Assembly (NCBI RefSeq): GCF_947179165.1 | Contig: NC_077242.1 | Span: 45,153,097-45,217,096 of the forward strand | Length of the DNA: 64,000 nt | Direction: 5' to 3' | Source of the DNA: Solanum dulcamara | Lineage: Eukaryota; Streptophyta; Magnoliopsida; Solanales; Solanaceae | Shown: positions 11,720 through 23,395 of the stretch, piece by piece | Position numbering within the stretch: the stretch's first letter is position 1 | Layout of the letters: each line of letters opens with the position of its first letter | Notes under the pieces: generated by a model | The model's input: the letters and a program-made list of their open reading frames with translations, nothing else | What the model was told of the DNA's origin: nothing | Database searches by the model: none | Made by a program: the position numbers and the translations under genes

Positions 11720-12475
11720 CCCTACGGAGTCCCCACAACTATTGTCCTAGGCAAGGGATTCCAAGTTGCGATTAACTATCGAGAGATGCAAAGAAACTGG
11801 GATGACAGATAAGTCTTCGTACACTACTTTACCCTCAAACCTAATGAACAGGCTAAAGCATACCACTTAATGCTAGAAGATATGTCATGAGCTGGTGTTG
11901 TTAACTTCGAAGATAGCTGGGATGATTATCTATCACCTACCGAGTTGCCTACCATAATGACTACCACTATGGTATCCCAATGACTCTATACAAGACTGGT
12001 AGAGTAAGATGTGTAAGTCCCCTATTGGATGGGTAGATGTTAGAAAGACTAAGCTAAAAAGGCCCCGACATGATTAAGCAAGGTATTGACTAAAAGTCCA
12101 AAGTCAGCAGGAATGATATACAAATAATCAACATCGACATACAGCATTCAAATTGATGATTGGATGTTCATAACAGGGTCACCTAGCAAAGGAAACTTAA
12201 CCCGGAATATGTTAGACTGTATCAAGTTACTCATAAGGTGGGCAACGTTGTTGGTAAGTTGAGCTTACCACCTCATTTGGAAACTATACCCCCAGTCCAT
12301 CAGATAGGGATGCTTCGCAAGGGTACTGACGAACCACCCAGGGGGGTATGTTCCATAGATATTGTCCAGGAAAAGGAATCCTGCGAGGAACAACCTATCG
12401 CCATCTTAGATCGGCAAACCAGAAGATTGTAGACTAAAGATGTGCCTTCCGTCAAGATACTGTGGCAAAACCAAA
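11720..12475 (+). pseudogene. decayed Ty3/gypsy integrase in type B internal region
   Basis: Translated piecewise with frameshifts it follows the chromovirus integrase. GVPTTIVLGKG (about 11727) aligns with the family's GVP-x-SIISDRG, and FTLKPNEQAKAYHLMLEDM with FHPQTDGQAERTIQTLEDM. AYHNDYHYG (about 11946) aligns with [28 protein letters not shown] through ILDRQTRRL (12238-12430) is the GPY/F segment. The second catalytic Asp (SDRG) has become Gly, and the Glu of GQAER is lost, so even an intact frame would be inactive. The sequence ends about 220 bp before the PPT, as in autonomous chromoviruses. Confidence 0.7.
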
Positions 12476-12686
12476 ATCAGAAAAGGGGATAATCTGAGAA
12501 ATTAAAGAGAGCAGGAAACACAAGTATTCGTACCTATTTCCGATGTCTACAGGTAACCCCAATTCCAAAAACACGTATATTAAGTACTTGGATAGAAGAA
12601 TGTGTTATGGCAACAGTAAAGAATCTCCCTACGATTTCTATAAGGTGCTAAGGGAAGATTTGTTTAACATTCGGGGATGAAAGTTC

Positions 12687-12701
12687 TAAAGGTGGGAAGG
12701 A
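12687..12701 (+). promoter_or_regulatory. polypurine tract
   Basis: CTAAAGGTGGGAAGGA sits directly against the LTR start TGTTAAACCCC at 12702. It is preceded by the hairpin-forming AACATTC-GGGGAT-GAAAGTT (one arm mutated). It primes plus-strand DNA synthesis in this element type. Confidence 0.8.
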
Positions 12702-14611
12702 TGTTAAACCCCACGTTTTTAAAACTTGGAATATTTCATAAGTTCCTTAGACATTATCATGTGAGTTGGATACGCTACGACACTATCAAACGACTCTAAG
12801 GAGGGGAGAATATGATACCCTATGTAGAGAAGGTTGGAAATAGAGTCATCAGAATCCGGAAGGAATTGGACGCCAAGAAATGAGTTGTAGGACTTGATTT
12901 ACCTACGTAAGCTACTAATTTAGAAGTCATATATACTTGATCTACTTAAGGACATACTAAGCTTGCATAGCATGGATTACGTAGACTCTTAAAATAGGAT
13001 GAGATTACGAACCCACGGGGAAGGGAACAAGATGAAACGAGGAAGCCAATAAGAGAGTGACATGTGGCAGCACCTCAAGCAAGGAGGTTACCCACCTGCC
13101 TACTTGGGGGTGGGGGGTGGACCCCACTGCCACGTGGCAGTCCCTAAGTGGTTGCATAGTTAGATGGTCCAATAAGGGTTGGACACGTGTCACCCTTAGA
13201 GGATGACACATGTCACCTCCTAATCGAACCTATATATGTATGTATTATGACTAAGTACTTCATTACATATCCAAAAATCAGCCAAGAACTTAGAAGAAAA
13301 ACGTGAAGAAGAGAAAGGAGAAAGGCAGCCACATTTGGGAGAAGTTAAGGTAAGTTTCCAAGTTTCTCTTTATGAATTACTTACCTACGGTGTTCCTTAA
13401 TCACGTGGGGATGTATATATGTATATTATGATGTCTATGGACTTAATGCTTCAGCTTTACACTTGGAAAGAATAAGAGAAAGTTGAAAGAACAAAGAGAG
13501 AAAACATTGAGAACTAGTTAACAAACCCGTTTTTGGAGGGGACAGTTGTTAGTAATATTGGTATAACTTCTTGTGTATAGCTTTGTTTAGGGTGATTAAA
13601 TATGTTTTAGAAAGGTATTTGATATTTATATAACTTTAATTTAGACTTTAAAATGCAGTTTTGCTTTTATCTTCTCGTAAAAGGGTGATGAAGGGTAGAG
13701 GAGGTACTGCCCAGATTTTTGGTTTTGGAAATCTTACACGGACTACTATTGGTGTTTTGGGAATATCTTTTTGTATCGAATTGATTTAGGGGTGATTCGA
13801 CATTGTATGCGACCCTAAGACGCATGTATATAACTTTCATGAAGGACATAAATTATGTTTTCCTCCATTACCCCTTTAAAACGAAGCGACAAGGTAAAAC
13901 AGTAAGCTGTCCAGAATTCACGTTTTGATAGTTTTGAATGAGTTGTTGCTGCAGAGGTGTAATGTATTGTTGCAGGGACTAAATGCATTCTATAAGGGGT
14001 GTGGATGCTTCAGGTTGCAGCCACATGACCCCTCGTTTCGTATAATGAAAGGAATTATAGAATAAAGACTAGACGCCCTATTTGATATCATCTTTTTAAA
14101 TGAATCATTTGGAGTTTATATTGCATATTGTTGGTATGTATTGCCGCAGGTTATTGTTGTTGGTTGGCTGTAGGAATTAAGGACCTAATTAGAAATTTGG
14201 ATAGGGCACATTATAGGGGAGGTGCTACCCAATTTTCATTAACGCCTTAACAAACTAAAGAATTAGTCGAGGAAACGATTACGGGGGCCCTGTCCCGCCA
14301 TATGTTGCTGTTACTATTCTTAGAGGTCTATAGATATATGGATGTGGGATATTTGTGAGTTCGTTTTGATTGTGCCTATACGGCATTTTGTGAGTATTTT
14401 TATGTTATAGCAGCCTTGTCGGCTTGCATGCCTTTATGTGTTATGAGACGAGTGAAGGAGGCCATACGTACACGAAAAAGTTTTAACTCATTGGGTTTTT
14501 TTATGAGTCGTATCACCTTGTTCATAGTTCAATATGAATATAACTGATAGGTAGGTATACGGGGGGTCTAGGTCGGACCCCAGTCACGGCCTACAGGGTT
14601 GGGTCGTGACA
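12702..14611 (+). repeat. internally deleted, chimeric LTR, 1910 bp
   Basis: It starts TGTTAAACCCCACG (type B), with a G-box GACACGTGTC at 13182-13191 and TATATATG at 13231-13238. At about 14280 it jumps from GAGGAAACGATTA to CGGGGGCCCTGTCCCGCC, skipping about 1.4 kb. It ends GGGTTGGGTCGTGACA at 14611, followed by GAAG and a PBS. It serves as the right LTR of the type B internal region upstream and the left LTR of the type A internal region downstream. The 3' part resembles type A copies, so it may be a recombinant. Confidence 0.8.
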
Positions 14612-14615
14612 GAAG

Positions 14616-14627
14616 TGGTATCAGAGC
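14616..14627 (+). promoter_or_regulatory. primer-binding site, tRNA-iMet
   Basis: TGGTATCAGAGC, 4 nt (GAAG) past the LTR end GTGACA. Same spacing as at 8117 and, inverted, at 54670. Confidence 0.92.
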
Positions 14628-16404
14628 AGTTCGTCTTTGGAATGTCTATAGACCGTGTCTAGTAGAGTCTTATTTATCGGTGTGTTGTGCACCACATCTA
14701 TAGACAGGAGGCTACAAGACATTTAGAATGTTACTTTCTTTCATATCTAAGATCGTGCGATATAGCCGAGCTATAGAAAATGAAATCCCTCATATTAACC
14801 TACATTTTTAGCAGGAAGACAACACCGATAGAAGAAAGTAATTGACAATATTGGATGTTACAAAGAAAACAGGTAAGCAAAGTAACGAAGGATCTATGTC
14901 AGGTAAGGTATTGAAATGCGATTGACGTATACAATTCAAAAGTGAAAGGAAAGTTAAACAGGAAAGTATAACAAGTGCAGCTCGAGTGGACATAACAAGT
15001 AAGTCCATTTCCATACTGTTAATTGTGGGCGCCCTGTGAGGTTGCGATATGAGATGATACGACTATATATGTGTGCCCTGTGTGGCTAAGATGTTATACA
15101 ATATGAATATATATATACATGTGCCCTGTGAGGCATTGTTGGTATTTTGTACGTGCAGGTGTTGTGATAGTAAGAAATACAGAGGAAACTCTGCCCAAAT
15201 TTTCCTAGAAATAAGAGGAGAATGAGATATAGGGCTGTAGTATGTCTTGAAAGGTTGTTCTCGCAACAATGATGAGATTTGACTAAACAAGTATGGCTGA
15301 CCTCGAGAAATGAGTTAATTGCTGAATTAATGGCAATAGAAACTAGGAGGTCGATATAGTAGAACGAAGTTGGAAAAGAGCTATAAGCCAAGGAAGATGA
15401 CTTAGAGAAGACTGATAGATCGGGATAAAACGATATGGCGAGGCATCTCCTGAATTGATACATAGGGATAAACTATGACAAGTTATAGTTAAAGGAAGTA
15501 ACAGTATGATTAAGACAATAGTATGAGGGATAAAGAATTGTGACGGATATGAAATGTTAATAAGACAGCTTGCGAAACATTAAGGATAATACTAACTAAG
15601 AAGGGTAAGTAGCCCATAGTAAGAATCGTGAAGAAATTTAAGCGGTGTTACACTATGGGACTGGTTACGAATGGGGTACCAGGTGAATATAACAAACACC
15701 GTTATGAGAATAAGTAAAGGGTGATATGGAATTCCTTACGACCAACCAAAAATGGAAATGAGTTGAAGGAATAATACAGAAGTTCTAATAAAGGCACTCA
15801 AGATAGATGCGATTAATTAAGTATAAGTATCAAACAAAAAGAGAAATAGACAGTTACGAACTGGTGGTATAGTATGATGAAAAAGTATTAAGACAAGTCC
15901 ACTACTACCACGAAGTTGATATGGTTTTAAGCAGGATTAGAAATGAGCCTTAAGCACACGACAAAGATGCAAGCTCAGGAGGCGTAAAGAAGTATGGTTT
16001 ATACGTGACTCCACTCTAATGATTAGTGGTATCGACTAGAATAAAGTTAGTATAATGACGAAGCTCGAAACATGAGTCATTAAAGTATAAGTACACTCGA
16101 GTGGGGAATTTGCACCAATTATGAGCCCTCGCTAATTACTGATTGGGATGAATGGAATGTGGCTTTGAATGCACTGCTACATAACAGATATTACTCGAGT
16201 ATCAATCGTTAGATGAGATTTTATACGATACATTGCGAATACTAGAGCACCCTACGGGTATGCTAGGGTTTCCTAGAAAGGCAACGTAACGTGGGGATGA
16301 TTTAATAGAAGGTGTAGATATGGTGCAGCACGTTAAATATGTTGGAGTAAGAATCATTCACGTATGAATAGCTAAAAATAAATGGAGGATGACATGGGTA
16401 CACC

Positions 16405-16420
16405 CTAAAAGGGGGGAAGT
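16405..16420 (+). promoter_or_regulatory. internal polypurine-tract-like motif (type A)
   Basis: CTAAAAGGGGGGAAGT, about 95 bp upstream of the 5S-derived domain and 1.7 kb upstream of the terminal PPT. Conserved in the minus-strand A copy at 35335-35350. Confidence 0.45.
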
Positions 16421-16513
16421 GGACAGTAGAAGTACAAGCGTAAGAGAAAATCAACTGACGCTATCGTATGTAAATGGGAACGCTTAAACTTCAAACTAGA
16501 CCCCATAAGGGAT

Positions 16514-16608
16514 GGACGCGATCATACCCGCACTAATGCACCAGATTTCGTCAAAACTCCAAAGTTAAGCGTGCTTGGGTAAGAGTAGCACTGGGATGGG
16601 TGACCCCT
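16514..16608 (+). repeat. 5S rRNA-derived domain, 3'-truncated, sense
   Basis: GCGATCATACCCGCACTAAT opens it, followed by a box A match AAGTTAAGCGTGCTTGGGT, AGAGTAGCACTGGGATGGG and TGACCCC. The last ~20 nt of 5S are missing because the sequence turns into AAAAAGTGAAAAAGGG. Box A is nearly canonical. It lies sense to the host element, opposite to type B copies. The related copy at 22131-22153 keeps the CTGGGAAGTG part lost here. Confidence 0.85.
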
Positions 16609-17264
16609 AAAAAGTGAAAAAGGGAACGAAACAAGTATGAGAAAAAGAGATTATAACAGCGTGTTAGTATAATGACACATATAGAACAGAGTAAGCCAAG
16701 AGCATAAAAGATTATGACTGAAATACAATGCACCTCGTGAAAATGGCACAAGAATAGTTGTGTAACTTACGAATATTGGCATACTAAGAGCGAGGTCAAA
16801 TGATTACTCGATAAAAGAAAGTCAGTAATAGCAATGTGATTGCCATATTTAGAGTCTATTAAAGAAAAGTGTAAGATGATTCGAGGTAGAACTTTTAAGA
16901 TATAATTGGTACTAAGAACAAAAGCCATAGCGGAGCCCTGACCTCGACTGAAGGAGGTAAGCCGCTAGTATAACAACACTTAAGCATTTTCTGAATGGCT
17001 CTACGTACCTATACACGTTTGTGTAAGAATTGCAACATAATGTATGGTAAGAAAACTAGAAAGAAGATATGAGTAAAAGAGCAAGATAGCATATCTAAGG
17101 TGTTACCAATTGAATTAAGAGGAGTTGTATAATGGCTTAAACGAAGAGGTGCATCAGAGGCTTGATAGCCTGTTATTGGGGATGGGAATCCCGACTTGGA
17201 AGTGGAAAGCAATTAATATGTATTATAGTACGAGTTGACCTCGCATTCTAAGGAACTGGGAGTT

Positions 17265-17910
17265 CATACAGGCTATGGTAGATGGGCTGACAGAATCAAC
17301 TTGTTCCCTCCAGTTAGGAAGGCATATTCAACTGAGGGTTATGCGAGATGACATAGTAGGGAAACAATAAGATTTCACGGATTCCCACATCTATTATCTC
17401 GGACGGGGAAGTTCAATGTACGGCTAATCGCTAGAAATCATTCCGGTAAGGATTGGGAACACAGGTGAATTTTAGTATAGTATTTTGCCCTTCGACTAAT
17501 GGACAGGACAGAGGGGATCCAGTAAATTATTGATGAGGTAAAGCTTAGTACGGGACAAGCTATCAATTAGAAACCTAGAGTCGGCAACAAGGGGATACAT
17601 TGATCCTTCTCAGGTCAAATATAGAATGGATAAAGCTGCCTATGAGTAGGACCTACCGTCCGATTTGAAACAATACATTCATTTTTAACAGATCAATGCT
17701 CCACAAGAATGTAAATGATGCTCCCAGAATATTTCCTATGGAGAAGGTCCACGTAACAGGGAGTTATCCTATGAGGGGCAACTTATTTCCATCCGAGATC
17801 AGCAGATTAAATGGGTTGAGTTATCCTATGAGGGGCAACCTATTTCCATCCGGGATCAGCAGATTAAACGGGTTGTGAACTAAGGACATAAGCTCTGTTA
17901 AGGTGCTGTG
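17265..17910 (+). pseudogene. decayed Ty3/gypsy integrase in type A internal region
   Basis: Frame-shifted translation gives VDGLTES, then PVRKAYSTEGYAR (about 17311-17350), RFHGFPHLLSRTGKF (around 17370-17415) and FCPSTNGQD (about 17485). These align with the chromovirus integrase segments VDRLTKSAH, PVRK-x-YS-x-E-x-YA, HGVP-x-SIISDRG-x-QF and FHPQTDGQAER. A GPY/F-like C-terminus follows (17630-17910) with a short direct repeat: GAGTTATCCTATGAGGGGCA occurs at about 17760 and again at about 17819. The SDRG Asp is lost. Stops at several points confirm it is dead. Confidence 0.65.
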
Positions 17911-18112
17911 GCGGAATAGGAATCAGGAGAAAATGACCTGGAAAGCTGAAGAGGATATGAGACACAGGTATCCATACCTGTTCCTGATATCTACAGGTAA
18001 GCCCGACTCCTAAATACTTGTATATTAAAAATATGGATAGGCAAGTATGTGATATCATAAAACAAAGGAACCTCTCGATAATCTATACATAGTCTTAAGG
18101 GAAAGTGTAGTT

Positions 18113-18148
18113 AACATTCGGGGACGAATGTTCTAAAGGGGGGAAGGA
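18113..18148 (+). promoter_or_regulatory. hairpin plus polypurine tract
   Basis: A perfect 8-bp stem with 4-nt loop (AACATTCG, GGGA, CGAATGTT at 18113-18132) is followed at once by the PPT TCTAAAGGGGGGAAGGA, which abuts the LTR start at 18149. The same hairpin-PPT pair occurs inverted at 34013-34050 and 51038-51075, and in weaker form in both chromoviruses. Confidence 0.75.
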
Positions 18149-21100
18149 TGTTACACCCTACATATTTGAACTCAGAAGGTTCCTTAAGTTACTTAGAAGC
18201 TTGTATCTGAGCTACTTAAGTTACGACCCTATTGAACAACTCTAAGAAGGGAGAATATGACACCCCATGGTAGGGAAGGTTGGAAATAGGGTCAAGAGGA
18301 GTCGAAAGGAGTTGGAGGCCAAGTAACGGGTCGTAGGACTAGAATTATCTACACAAACTACTAAGTTAGAAGTCTTACATACGTGAGTTACTTGATTACA
18401 TATCAAGCTTGCGTAGCAAGGGTTTCATAGGCTCTTGAAGTGAGACGAGCTTACGAACGAGATTACGAACCCACGAGGAAGAAAAAAAAATCGCGGGGCA
18501 GCCAATTGGAGGGTGAAACGTGGCAGCACCTAAGCAGGCAGGTGACCCACCTACTTGGGGAGGTGGGCCCCACTGCCAAGTGGCAGCCCCTCCTTGACTA
18601 CATGGATTTGTGGCCCAAGAGGGGATGGACACGTGTCCCCCTTAGGGGATGACATGTGTCACCACCTGGTACCACCTAAATATATGTATATATGACTAAT
18701 GGCTTCAGTTCTGATCCAAAAAAATCAGCAGCAACAAAGGAAAACAAACCCTAGGGCTAAGTAGAAAATTGAGACGGCTTGGGAGAAAAATAAGGTAAGT
18801 CCTGATTTCGTTCCATAAATAAATTATATAGCGTATACCAAGATGATATGGAAGTATTAGTAGAGTAAAATTAGAGTTTGGTGCAGCCAAAAAATGGACA
18901 GCAAGCTGCCACGACGATTCAGCAAGTTAAACAAAATTCTGAGGCGCGATTTCAGCGAGTTCTAGCTAATTTCGGAAAAGGTAAGTTCTTACCCTATAAT
19001 TTGAAGTTTATTATGTTAAATTAGGGTGTATTAAACACCTTAGTGTCTGCTTCAAGTTGGGTAAAACGTTTGAAAAGTTCAGCGTTCGAAATAAATGAAT
19101 TTGGAATTGCTATAGTTAAATTGTTGTCAAAATAAGGTGTTGTGCGCGTGGGGGCTGCTGATGGTTGTATTGTGGCGTGTTGCAGGGTCTAAAAGTTATC
19201 TAAAGGAGGTGGGGGATCTTCTTGTTGCAGCCACACGACCCTCCTCTTTGCAATTAAAGGATTCGCGAAAGAAAGATTAAAAACTCTAGTTTTGGTATCT
19301 TAGTTTCGAGTGAATTGTTGGGGGTTTATATTATGTAATTTTGTCGTAATATGTATATGTATGATCTGCTGGTTGTATTGTTAGTTGGCTTCAGGTACTA
19401 AAGACATGGTTGGGAATTCGGATAGCACACATTATAGGGGAGGTGCTATCCGATTTTCGTTAATGCCTTAACTAGTTAAGGAACTAGTGGAAAAGGCGAG
19501 CGAAGGGATGAAAGTTATGAATACTCGTGGGTAGTCTAAGTTGCTGAAAAGTACAAGGTTGTTAATACTTACGAGGTATGTGAAGCTTTTGTTTGGCGTG
19601 TTTTTGGAATAAGTATATAGACCTATTCTTCTTTTCTTTTGGCATGTCTTAGATATAAGTTATAACTGATATGTCTATGATATTTGGGATTCAATCCATT
19701 CGTAAAGCCCTAAGTATGAGTCGAGACTCTCGTTTACTTCTTGATAGGAGAACTCCTGCAATAGCTGAGTCATTGCCTTTAAGTATTCTATGTGATGAAA
19801 ACTAGTACATGTAAAGCCTATCTCTTCTTTCCTTTGGAATGGCTTAATTTTAAGTAAAATGATATATGATATGGGTTTAGAGGTAATTCTATTTATGAAC
19901 TCTGAGTGTAACTCGTGACTTGTAGTCACTTCTGACCATTTAGAGTCTGAAAGTAGTCGAGCCATTATTCTCGAGCCTGCTATATAGTGATTAGTAAGCG
20001 AAGATACAAGCTCCTTTTCTTAAAGGCTCTGAAACGAGCAATGTCTCTGATTGCATAATTGTGTCTCTGATTGCATAACTGTGTCTTTGATTGCATAAAC
20101 CATGTTTCTAATTGCATAAGCTATGTGGCATTGTCTTGATGCATGTCTGTGATTCCTGAGGACCCAACCTATGTAAGCTTAATGACATCTAAAGGTCACT
20201 TCGGATAAGTACCTTCCTAGTCTTCAGGTGACGGTTCACTTGACAGTTTCATCGAGTCTCAGATAATGACTTAGTTGCATATGGTTTCTCACTACTCTAC
20301 TCTTGTATAATGTAACCCGTCCTTCCTCGAGTCCTACGATGGGCCGGGAACATTATCGTGCACAGTTCTACTAATTTTTTCACTGCATCCCGGGCCGTAT
20401 GTATATAGTTCCACGCATGAGGAGACGATGTCGTATGTGAGGTGTGATATATGTTATATGTTATGACGATACGATTATTCACCGAGTCCCGGGCCGGCTG
20501 TAATGTGATAGTATATGTGGCGGAATAAGGAAGGAACACCGAGTCCCTCCTTAGAAGGCCGGGTACGGTATGTATATTATGATGGTACGCTATAGACGTA
20601 CACCACTCTATTCACCGAGTCCCTCACTAAAGGGTCAGATACTTTATGTAGGCATGCATATGAGATTACAATGATACATTGTGACCTGAGCCCCGTAGTG
20701 AATCGAGTGGAATACGATGATGTATATGATAAGATTATACCATATATGATGATATGATACCGTATACGATGATATGATGAAATTAAATACGTGATGATAT
20801 GATGATGTGTGAATATGAGAAAATGCTTATGATATCGAGTTCACTAGAGGGACGGGTACAACATATGATGATGTGTATGATTTACGTGTCGTAAGGTGCA
20901 TGTACAGTAATTAGTTAAGTTATTATACTGGTCCTCTATATCCCTATTTCAGTTATGGCCTCAGTTACGATGTGTTATGCTTTATATACTCAGTACATAT
21001 ATCGTACTGACCCCCCTTTTCTCGGGGGGGATGCATTTCATGCTCGCAGTTATATATGTTCATTCTGGAGATCCATCAGCTTAGGAGTTCCTCTCAGCTG

Positions 21101-21514
21101 TGTCGGAAGTGATTCACTGTTCTGGAGCCTAAATTTTGATGTTGGTCGCTTAAGGTATATATTTTTACATTCAGGGGTACGACGGGGGCCCTGTCCCGCC
21201 ATATGTTGCTGTTACTATTCTTAGAGGTCTGTAGACATATGGATGTGGGATGTTTGTGAGTTCGTTTCGATTGTGCCTATACAAAATTTTGTGAGTATTT
21301 TTACGTTACAGCAGCCTTGTCGGCTTGAATGCCTTTATGTGTTATGAGACGAGTGAAGGAGGCCATATGTACATGAAAAAGTTTTAACTATTTGGGGTTT
21401 TTTTATGAGTAGTATCACCTTGTTCATAGTTAAATGTGACTATAACTGATAGGTAGGTATATGGGGGGTCTAGGTCGGACCCTAGTCACGGCCTACAGGG
21501 TTGGGTCGTGACAG
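18149..21514 (+). repeat. complete LTR, type A, 3366 bp
   Basis: It starts TGTTACACCCTACATATTTG directly after the PPT and ends GGGTTGGGTCGTGACA. A G-box GACACGTGTC lies at 18628-18637 with TATATG at 18681. Sequence after 21514 is internal-region-like but lacks GAAG and the PBS, so the next element has lost its first ~430 bp. This is the right LTR of the type A copy starting at 12702 or 14612. Confidence 0.85.
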
Positions 21515-22130
21515 CTGTGATCTGAAATAATATGAATATATATGTGTTCCCTGTGTGGGTGCGATATAATATGATACAAATATATATATGTTGGCCCTGT
21601 GAGGCATTGTTGGCATTTTCTGCGTGCAGGTGTTGAGATAGTAAGAAATACAGAGGAAACTCTGCCCAAATTTTCGTAGAAATAAAAAAAGAATGAGATA
21701 TAGGGCTATAGTATGTCTTGAAAGGTTGTGCTCACAACAATGATGATATTTGACTAAGTAAGTATGGCTAATCTCAAGAAATGAGTTAATTGCTGAATTG
21801 ATTGCAATAGAAATTAGGAGATCAATACGGGTATGGTAGAACAAAGTTGGAAAAGACTTATAATCCAAAGAAGATGATTCAGAGAATACTGATAGGTTTG
21901 GATAGAATGATATAATAAGGCACCGACTGAATGATACACAGGAATAAGGTATGACGAGGTATTATTGAAAGAAGTAACAGTATGGTTAAGACAAGAGTAC
22001 AAAGGGAAAACAAATTATGACGGGCATAAAGTAGTAATAAGATAGCTTGTGAAGCATTAAGTATAATACTAATCAAGAAGGGTAAGTAGCCCATAGTAAG
22101 AACCATGAAGAAAGTCAAGTGGTATTATAC

Positions 22131-22153
22131 TATGGGTGACCCCCTGGGAAGTG
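22131..22153 (+). repeat. 5S rRNA-derived stub (box C end only)
   Basis: GGGTGACCCCCTGGGAAGTG corresponds to the 3' third of 5S rRNA around box C. The 5' two-thirds were removed by the deletion that joins 22133 to this point. The homologous full domain is at 16514. Confidence 0.7.
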
Positions 22154-22804
22154 AGAAAGGGAACGAAACAAGTATGGCAAAAAGAGATTGTAAGTGTGTG
22201 TTAGTACAATGACACATATAGAACAGAGTAAGCCAAGAGCAAAAACGATTATGACTGAAATACAACGCACCTCGTGAAAATGGCACAAGAATAGTTGTGC
22301 AGCTTACGAATATTGGCATACTAAGAGCGAGGTCAAATGATTACTCGATAAAAAAAAGTCAGTAATAGCTATGTGATTGCCATATTTAGAGTCTATTAAA
22401 GAAAAGTGTAAGATGATTTGAGGCAGAACTATTAAGATATAATTGGTACTAAGGAAAAAATCCATAGCGGATCCCTAACCTCGACCGAAGGAGGTAAGTC
22501 GCTAGTATAACGACACTAAAGCATTTTCTGAATGGCTTTACATACCTACACACGTTTGTGTAAGAATTGCAACATAATGTATGGTCAGAAAACTGGAGAG
22601 AAGATCTGAATGAAAGAGCAAAATAGCATACCTAAGGTGTTACAAGTTGAATTAAGAGGAGTTGTATAATGGCTTAAACGAAGAGGAGCATTAGAGGCTT
22701 GATAGCCTATTACGGGGGATGGGAATCCCGACTCGAAAGTGGAAAGCAGTTAATATATATTATAGTATGAGCTGACCTCGCATTCTAAGGAACGGGGAGT
22801 TCAT

Positions 22805-23395
22805 ACTGGCTATGGTTGATGGGCTGACAGAATCAACCTGTTCCCCTCCAGTTAGGAAGGCATATTCAACTGAGGGTTATGCGAGATGACATAGTAGGGA
22901 AACAATAAGATTTCATGGAGTCCCACATCTATTATCTCAGACAAGTAAGTTCAATTTACAGCTAACCACTGGAAATCATTCCGGAAGGGATTGAGGAACA
23001 TAGATGAATCTTAGTACGACATTTTGCCCTTCAATTAATGGATAGGACCAAAAGGGATCCAGTAAATTATTGATGAAGGAAAGCTTATTCCGGGACAAGA
23101 TATCGATTAGTAGTCTAGAGTCGGCAAGAAGGGGATACATTAATCCTTGCAGGGCATTTTCAGAATAAATAAAGCTTCCTATGAGTGGGACCTACCGTTC
23201 GATTTGAACAATACATTCAGTTTTCACAAATCAATACTCCGCAAGAATGTGAACGACGCTCCCAGAATATTTCCCATGGAGGTGGTCCACGCAAGAGGGA
23301 ATTATCCTACGACGGGCAACCTATCTCCATCCGGGATCAGCAGATTAAACGGGTTGCGAACTAAGGACATAGCTTCCGTCAAGGTACTGTAGCGG
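22805..23395 (+). pseudogene. decayed integrase C-terminal half
   Basis: GGTTGATGGGCTGACAGAAT at about 22815 encodes the VDGLTES segment as in the copy at 17265. The final open piece (23147-23392) reads KASYEWDLPFDLNN, SILRKNVNDAP and RTKDIASVKVL. These align with the chromovirus GPY/F region (KVAYELDLP, SMLRK, RNKEVASVKVLW). It preserves the C-terminal motifs better than the A copy at 17630-17910. Confidence 0.65.

Larger units (their letters stand above)
9041..12701 (+). mobile_element. type B internal region, 3.66 kb, no intact ORF
   Basis: This is colinear with the minus-strand copy 51038-54674. In order: leader; (TA)n at 9496; an open-frame remnant at 10224-10442; an internal PPT-like CTAAAGGGGGGAAGT at 10525-10540; an antisense 5S rRNA-derived domain at 11102-11221; a decayed integrase at 11720-12475; and the PPT at 12687-12701. 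Stops and frameshifts pervade all frames, so it makes no complete Gag or Pol and must have used enzymes supplied in trans. Size and layout fit a LARD (large retrotransposon derivative), but unlike a classical LARD it keeps recognisable pol debris. Confidence 0.8.
14612..18148 (+). mobile_element. type A internal region, 3.54 kb, no intact ORF
   Basis: Bounded by the PBS (14616-14627) and PPT (18134-18148). It contains a leader shared with 8129-8546, an uncharacterised segment to about 16400, an internal PPT-like motif (16405-16420), a sense 5S rRNA-derived domain (16514-16608), and a decayed integrase (17265-17910). It is colinear with the minus copies 34013-36658 and 38111-39732 and with the truncated plus copy 21515-23533. 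Stops occur in every frame, so it is non-autonomous. Together with the LTRs on each side it forms a structurally complete though LTR-deleted copy. Confidence 0.8.
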
